From: a virus
DNA length: 43,542 nt
Strand: one strand, 5' to 3'
IMG/VR virus record: IMGVR_UViG_3300037246_000136
Span: 1 to 43,542 of that record
Below, in pieces: positions 40,592 to 43,542 of this stretch. The notes under the pieces were generated by a model. The model worked only from the letters and a program-made list of their open reading frames with translations, was not told where the DNA came from and searched no databases. Positions within the stretch are counted from its first letter, which is position 1. Every line of letters starts with the position of its first letter. Position numbers and translations under genes: made by a program.

Positions 40592-40605
40592 CCCCTTATC
40601 AGGGG
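40592..40605. repeat. Inverted repeat CCCCT-TATC-AGGGG
   Basis: A perfect five-base-pair stem with a four-base loop, 41 bases upstream of the first late gene. In the late transcript it would lie in the leader, where it could affect mRNA stability or translation. Confidence 0.55.
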
Positions 40606-40851
40606 TCTAATTCTGTTCTATCGTCGCTCTGAGAGCCGTACAGGGCCTACGCCTGCGGCAATACTAGCTATTTTCTAATATAGAGAGTTTATACACTGTA
40701 TTGTAGCACTATCTTGGGGTTCAAATCCACTCTTTTGCAAATATGGTAGGTACCCCCGCGCGTGGGCCGTAGCAATACCCCCCTCCCCCCGTCTATACTC
40801 CAGATTGGAGGGTGTATGGATAGGGAGTGTAGCCTCTGGGGTCATGTACCT

Positions 40852-40921
40852 GCACTGTACACGTACACTATGGCTACACGCTGGCACTGATAACGAACGC
40901 TTGCAATTGCACTGTATACGT
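40852..40921. repeat. Two copies of GCACTGTAYACGT
   Basis: GCACTGTACACGT (40852-40864) and GCACTGTATACGT (40909-40921) differ at one base and start 57 bases apart. Such spaced copies may be binding sites for a regulator or initiator protein. Confidence 0.55.
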
Positions 40922-41126
40922 GTGTACACTGAGCACGCCTGACATTTCAGCCTGACGACTTAATACCGCAAAGTTATACGTTATAGTTATATGCTTATGC
41001 GATCACGGTCTAAGTATACCCATATTAAGGGTAGACACCGACATACTGGCATGGCATGATGGGTACATGGATAGGCCAAGCGCCTGACCAGCTGTTTAAC
41101 ATTGCTAATGTACTGCCAGCCACACG

Positions 41127-41157
41127 CTATAGTCCGTGTTCGACGATGCGACTATAG
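41127..41157. repeat. Inverted repeat CTATAGTC / GACTATAG
   Basis: Eight matching bases on each side (41127-41134 and 41150-41157) of a 15-base spacer. Both arms contain TATAGT-like sequence, so the dyad could also hold two divergent -10 elements. Confidence 0.55.
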
Positions 41158-41262
41158 TGCAAGGCTAGAGTGTGCCCAGTAGATTGTGAGCCACTTGTAT
41201 CACTACGGTTTATCTGCCCTTGCTTCTGGTCGGGGTGTCCATGCCGCCAGTGTTACAGAAGA

Positions 41263-41277
41263 CACAATTAGATTGTG
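41263..41277. repeat. Dyad CACAAT-TAG-ATTGTG, operator-like
   Basis: A perfect six-base dyad with a three-base centre, the geometry of a dimeric repressor or activator site. It abuts GTGCCCAATGTATA, and a related TGTGCCCA is found about 100 bases upstream. Confidence 0.5.
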
Positions 41278-41482
41278 CCCAATGTATATCCTCCTGAGTA
41301 TGCTATGCGCTGCGACGGACAAAGGCTAGACATAGGTCCACATCGTAACCATATTGCGCCACTCGCCGGAATGTACATTAGAGTGACAATCGTGACAATT
41401 AGACTAGGGGATGCCTGACAAGCTATATCCCCGACTAGACACCACTGATACCGACAGGTTCAAGTAACTAGTAAAACTGACT

Positions 41483-41526
41483 CCCACTGTTACATCGTGG
41501 GTAGACTGTCCCACTACTTACGTGGG
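41483..41526. repeat. Tandem pair of CCCAC...GTGGG hairpins
   Basis: CCCAC (41483-41487) pairs with GTGGG (41497-41501), and after eight bases (TAGACTGT) the same arms recur at 41510-41514 and 41522-41526. The duplicated stem-loop, absent elsewhere as far as I can see, is a good candidate for an origin or leader RNA element upstream of the first early gene. Confidence 0.6.
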
Positions 41527-41542
41527 TTAGTGTTCAGACTCC

Positions 41543-41559
41543 CTATCTGTTATTGATAG
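41543..41559. repeat. Inverted repeat CTATC-N7-GATAG
   Basis: A perfect five-base dyad with a seven-base loop, 16 bases after the tandem hairpins. It adds to the cluster of stem-loops in front of the early genes. Confidence 0.4.
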
Positions 41560-41643
41560 CACGTATAGCGTGTTAACTTCATAGCATATCAGTATATAGT
41601 CCGACCGCTTGACAATGTGCTGGTACTCAGTGCATTGCAAAGC

Positions 41644-41658
41644 GTAGCATTCTGCTAC
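41644..41658 (+). repeat. Hairpin GTAGCA-TTC-TGCTAC before the first early gene
   Basis: A perfect six-base-pair stem ending 26 bases before ATG 41685. If transcription starts upstream, it forms a 5' stem-loop just ahead of the ribosome site, a typical mRNA-stabilising leader in phages. Confidence 0.5.
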
Positions 41659-41684
41659 ATGACAGTTATTTGAGAGAAACTATT

Positions 41685-42218
41685 ATGAATCTTACAAAGT
41701 TAGAAAATGTACAGGGTTATGAGACTGCACTAAATAACATCCGTACTAGCGAAGCGGCCATTCGTGATGCTGTTAACGAGTGGGCTCCATTGGGTATTAG
41801 TGGCGTACATGCTGGCGATAACATTGCACAGGTTAATAACCTTATCAATGCTTTCGATGGCATCCGCCGGTCTCGTATTGTCGCTATCGTGAAGCGATTC
41901 CTGCCTTATACATTCGACACTGATATGGATGTATTCACCAAGAAGGACACGAAGGAGCCTGTTATTAAGCGTAAGACTGACGCATACCTTGCATTCCTTG
42001 ATTCCGGCGAGACATTCTGGTCACTGGTAGACGAAGTCAAGAAGGCAGACAAAAAGCCTGTTGACCTTGTCAAGCTGTTGACCAAGGCTACAGCAAAAGC
42101 TGTCGAGGGCGGAATGACTATCGAAGGTATTATAGCCATCGTACAAGCTGCTGCTGCTGCACAAGCTGCTGCTGAGTTGCTGGCTGCACCTATTCCTGCA
42201 CTTGCTAATGTAGGCTAA
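41685..42218 (+). CDS. First early gene, uncharacterised 177-aa protein
   Basis: ATG 41685 follows GAGAGAAAC; an in-frame TTG at 41670 has no better site. The product is mixed alpha-beta and charged, with KRFLPYTFDTDMDVFTKK in the centre and an Ala-rich hydrophobic C-terminus (IIAIVQAAAAAQAAAELLAA). Codon use is more AT-rich than in the middle genes. It is followed by a strong terminator, so it forms its own transcript. Its leading position suggests host takeover or anti-defence, but nothing in the sequence proves it. Confidence 0.78.
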   Translation: MNLTKLENVQGYETALNNIRTSEAAIRDAVNEWAPLGISGVHAGDNIAQVNNLINAFDGIRRSRIVAIVKRFLPYTFDTDMDVFTKKDTKEPVIKRKTDAYLAFLDSGETFWSLVDEVKKADKKPVDLVKLLTKATAKAVEGGMTIEGIIAIVQAAAAAQAAAELLAAPIPALANVG

Positions 42219-42239
42219 CACTTCCAGAGTTAGACCATT

Positions 42240-42264
42240 GGGGCTTCGTGCCCCACCCTTTTAT
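42240..42264 (+). terminator. Intrinsic terminator after the first early gene
   Basis: GGGGC (42240-42244) and GCCCC (42250-42254) flank a TTCGT loop and are followed by ACCCTTTTAT. It is the most convincing intrinsic terminator in the window and separates the 177-residue gene from the small early genes. Confidence 0.75.
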
Positions 42265-42337
42265 GGTAGCATTCTATCCTGAGTGTTACTTTATGAAGGT
42301 GTTTATTCCTTAAGCACTACAACTCTATGGTAAATCT

Positions 42338-42442
42338 ATGAAGGTAATACATACCCCAAATGGGGTTATCATTGATGGTGTATTCTACCCTGCATCCTCG
42401 GAAGAAATCCGTAAGTGCAAGGCAGAAGACGCTGTAAAATAG
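42338..42442 (+). CDS. Tiny hypothetical protein (34 aa)
   Basis: ATG 42338 opens MKVIHTPNGVIIDGVFYPAS, a beta-hairpin-like start, then a charged end with one Cys (EEIRKCKAEDAVK). The ribosome site is weak (GGTAA). It is followed by AGGGGAA for the next gene. Plausible small early protein; not recognised. Confidence 0.45.
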   Translation: MKVIHTPNGVIIDGVFYPASSEEIRKCKAEDAVK

Positions 42443-42454
42443 GGGAAACATATT

Positions 42455-42655
42455 ATGCACTACCAAGGCACTATTACGTCCAAATGGAACGACACTCACA
42501 GCACTGTGGGATATGTCGTGGTATACGCTACATCCGCGTTTCTCGCCAATGTGAGGATTAGAGAGAGGGTGGAATCGTTCAATCAGGACAGTATCAGTCG
42601 TGGATCTGTGTCTCGACAGACTGTCACTCACATAGGTCCGATTTCATACGCTTAG
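42455..42655 (+). CDS. Small basic hypothetical protein (66 aa)
   Basis: ATG 42455 follows AGGGGAA. The product has a beta-rich start (MHYQGTITSKWND; VGYVVVYATSAFLANVRI) and ends with QTVTHIGPISYA. Its pattern suggests a small beta-barrel-like fold. Unknown family. It leads the cluster of tiny membrane peptides. Confidence 0.62.
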   Translation: MHYQGTITSKWNDTHSTVGYVVVYATSAFLANVRIRERVESFNQDSISRGSVSRQTVTHIGPISYA

Positions 42656-42667
42656 GAGAAATCTGTG

Positions 42668-42730
42668 TTGTACCTGACAATTTGGGTGGGCGTTGTATAC
42701 GTCTACCTGTTTTACGTTACGAGGAAGTAA
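42668..42730 (+). CDS. Tiny membrane peptide B1 (20-21 aa)
   Basis: TTG 42668 lies eight bases after AGGAGA; GTG 42665 is an alternative giving one more residue. The peptide is nearly all membrane span (YLTIWVGVVYVYLFYV) with a TRK end. It is first of four consecutive membrane peptides. Confidence 0.45.
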   Translation: MYLTIWVGVVYVYLFYVTRK

Positions 42731-42733
42731 TCT

Positions 42734-42811
42734 ATGGAATATCAAGACGCCATTTGGCTGGCGTGGCTGGCCATTATTATATCCGTGATAGCTACGGATA
42801 TGATCCTGTGA
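42734..42811 (+). CDS. Tiny membrane peptide B2 (25 aa)
   Basis: ATG 42734 follows AGGAAG. The peptide has an acidic N-terminal flank (MEYQDA) and one span (IWLAWLAIIISVIA). Its stop overlaps the next start (GTGA). Confidence 0.5.
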   Translation: MEYQDAIWLAWLAIIISVIATDMIL

Positions 42812-42912
42812 CGATTGATAAATTCGTATTCTGGATTGTACTCCTAAACATTGTTGGTGGAATGTCTTGGACATATATCTGTGTAACACTAATTACAGGA
42901 GGATACCCGTAA
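42808..42912 (+). CDS. Tiny membrane peptide B3 (34 aa)
   Basis: GTG 42808 overlaps the previous stop. The peptide has a short flank (MTIDK) and hydrophobic sequence over most of its length (FVFWIVLLNIVGGMSW; YICVTLITGG). Its last codons contain AGGAGG, the ribosome site for the next gene, and the stop shares a base with it (TAATG). Confidence 0.5.
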   Translation: MTIDKFVFWIVLLNIVGGMSWTYICVTLITGGYP

Positions 42913-42974
42913 TGATGATCTTTATACTTGTTGTACTCTTTGCCCTATTGGGCTTCTTTCACTCACAAAGGTAA
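42912..42974 (+). CDS. Tiny membrane peptide B4 (20 aa)
   Basis: ATG 42912 uses the last A of the previous stop and follows AGGAGG about nine bases upstream. The peptide is a single span (MMIFILVVLFALLGFF) with an HSQR end. The AAAGG at its 3' end serves the next gene. Confidence 0.5.
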   Translation: MMIFILVVLFALLGFFHSQR

Positions 42975-42978
42975 ATAT

Positions 42979-43161
42979 ATGCAACCGATAGAATTTGTCA
43001 TGTACTCGGGTGACTCCGAGCCCAACATGCCGATATACAAGGTCGCTGAAGCAATGGAGAAACCCCTTGTTATTCGAGGGGCTGGTGGTGAGTTCGAGGT
43101 TCTGAGCTACTACTGCGACGGCACCAACATGGTTATTGACATCCAGGAGAGATCCACTTGA
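42979..43161 (+). CDS. Small acidic hypothetical protein (60 aa)
   Basis: ATG 42979 follows AAAGGTAAAT. The product starts MQPIEFVMYSGDSEPNMP and looks like a small alpha-beta fold (KVAEAMEKPLVIRG; NMVIDIQERS). TTGA overlap with the next gene. Not recognised. Confidence 0.62.
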   Translation: MQPIEFVMYSGDSEPNMPIYKVAEAMEKPLVIRGAGGEFEVLSYYCDGTNMVIDIQERST

Positions 43162-43328
43162 AGTGGTTCAAACGCAAGAAGAAACCGTGTCCTCACGGCT
43201 TCAGACTGGCTGATGTCCTTCAATCTGCCAAGGACTGGAGCGATACCAAGTGCCACCTCTGTGGTGCAATGGTTGACCTGTCCGAAGATGGCAAGATCTT
43301 TAATAAGCCCGATCAGGGTGTAACCTAA
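43158..43328 (+). CDS. Small zinc-finger-like protein (56 aa), TTG start
   Basis: TTG 43158 lies six to seven bases after AGGAGAG and overlaps the previous stop. The start is very basic (MKWFKRKKKPCPHG). Cys11 and His13 with CHLCG (32-36) form a likely zinc site, typical of small early phage proteins that bind nucleic acid or host proteins. Exact family unknown. Confidence 0.62.
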   Translation: MKWFKRKKKPCPHGFRLADVLQSAKDWSDTKCHLCGAMVDLSEDGKIFNKPDQGVT

Positions 43329-43338
43329 GGAAAACACA

Positions 43339-43542
43339 ATGAAATTGACAAAGCAGCAAAAGATACTGCTGGCTAAGCATGGCACTGTTCGCCCTGCTAA
43401 CTTCGTGGCCTCTCTCCTGGCGGAGAAGCGACTGCGAGACAAAATGCAGCAGAAGGCCTGGAAACAGACTCGTGTCTGGAAACGTCGTTGGCTGGAGAAC
43501 GAGGGGGAACTGGTAGAAGGTAACAAGTACTACCGCTACGAA
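43339..43542 (+). CDS. Small basic hypothetical protein, 5' part of the split gene
   Basis: ATG 43339 follows AAGGAAAAC and begins MKLTKQQKILLAKHGT. The frame is open to the window end and continues at base 193 if the circle is closed, giving about 84 residues. In this copy residue 27 is Ala where the left copy has Gln. Confidence 0.72.
   Translation, partial: MKLTKQQKILLAKHGTVRPANFVASLLAEKRLRDKMQQKAWKQTRVWKRRWLENEGELVEGNKYYRYE
43351..43542. repeat. Right copy of window-end direct repeat
   Basis: It matches bases 1-192 except at 43419-43421 (GGC against CCA). The variant bases lie at the centre of a short inverted repeat (CTCC...GGAG), a place where sequencing or assembly error, or true population variation, is plausible. 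Confidence 0.9.

Larger units (their letters stand above)
40552..41684. promoter_or_regulatory. 1.1-kb gene-free divergent control region, candidate replication origin
   Basis: No credible gene is seen on either strand; the one longer open frame (40675-40929, minus) has no ribosome site or sensible composition. The late arm leaves to the left and the early arm to the right, so promoters for both should lie here. It contains at least six inverted repeats and one 13-base direct repeat, detailed separately, and three AATGTA motifs (41107, 41281, 41370). Candidate TTGACA at about 41609 has no good -10 partner. Origin of replication is inferred from structure and position. Confidence 0.6.

Noticed and set aside
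40711-40740. tRNA-like T-arm sequence (GGTTCAAATCC) and possible attP remnant
   Set aside because: The T-stem pairs poorly, no anticodon or D arm can be built upstream, the acceptor ends do not match, and no integrase gene exists. The resemblance is limited to the loop sequence.
40675-40929. 84-codon open frame on the minus strand in the gene-free region
   Set aside because: No ribosome site, odd composition and no coupling to neighbours. Its length is expected by chance in about 1 kb.
1-43542. CRISPR arrays, insertion sequences, tRNA genes, integrase or lysogeny repressor
   Set aside because: I looked for regular spaced repeats, transposase or recombinase motifs, cloverleaf-capable segments and repressor-type helix-turn-helix genes, and found none that hold up.

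Overview
The window is one near-complete genome of a tailed double-stranded DNA phage, drawn as a circle and cut inside a gene. The last 192 bases repeat the first 192 with a three-base difference, so the unique length is about 43.35 kb if the two ends are joined. A major capsid protein, scaffold, portal, large terminase, nozzle and adaptor proteins and several long internal virion proteins, with no tape measure or tail sheath, point to a short-tailed (podovirus) particle. There is no integrase, repressor or tRNA that I can support, so a lytic life style is most likely. Strong Shine-Dalgarno sites and a sigma-like factor suggest a bacterial host whose own RNA polymerase is used; Gram-negative is my inference.

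Layout. A gene-free region of about 1.1 kb (40552-41684), rich in inverted repeats, separates two divergent arms. The plus arm starts at 41685 with AT-richer early genes (one 177-residue orphan, then a run of tiny membrane peptides and small zinc-finger-like proteins), passes through the window ends, and continues from 1 to 19940. It carries a peptide/amide-bond modification island (about 2275-8180), a T7-type primase-helicase, an ECF-like sigma factor, a family A DNA polymerase, an ssDNA-binding protein, a flap-type exonuclease, an endonuclease VII, a stand-alone 3'-5' exonuclease, a dATP/dGTP diphosphohydrolase-like protein and a class II ribonucleotide reductase. The minus arm runs from 40551 down to 20016 and carries virion and packaging genes. 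The arms converge on a hairpin at about 19958-19990.

How the genes work together. Early genes probably prepare the host. The sigma factor would then redirect host RNA polymerase to middle or late promoters. Nucleotide genes feed the replication set. The island combines two glutamine amidotransferases (class I and class II), two glutamine-synthetase-fold amidoligases and one RimK-like ATP-grasp ligase, with conserved motifs visible in all five. It should make or amidate a peptide or protein side chain; the substrate is unknown. Such genes are known in phiEco32-like phages, but their product is not established to my knowledge. A DUF2829 protein (13846-14064) belongs to the family of the Thoeris inhibitor Tad2. 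No endolysin could be recognised.

Many genes overlap by ATGA, GTGA or TTGA, so translation is strongly coupled, and at least eight plausible genes encode fewer than 36 residues.
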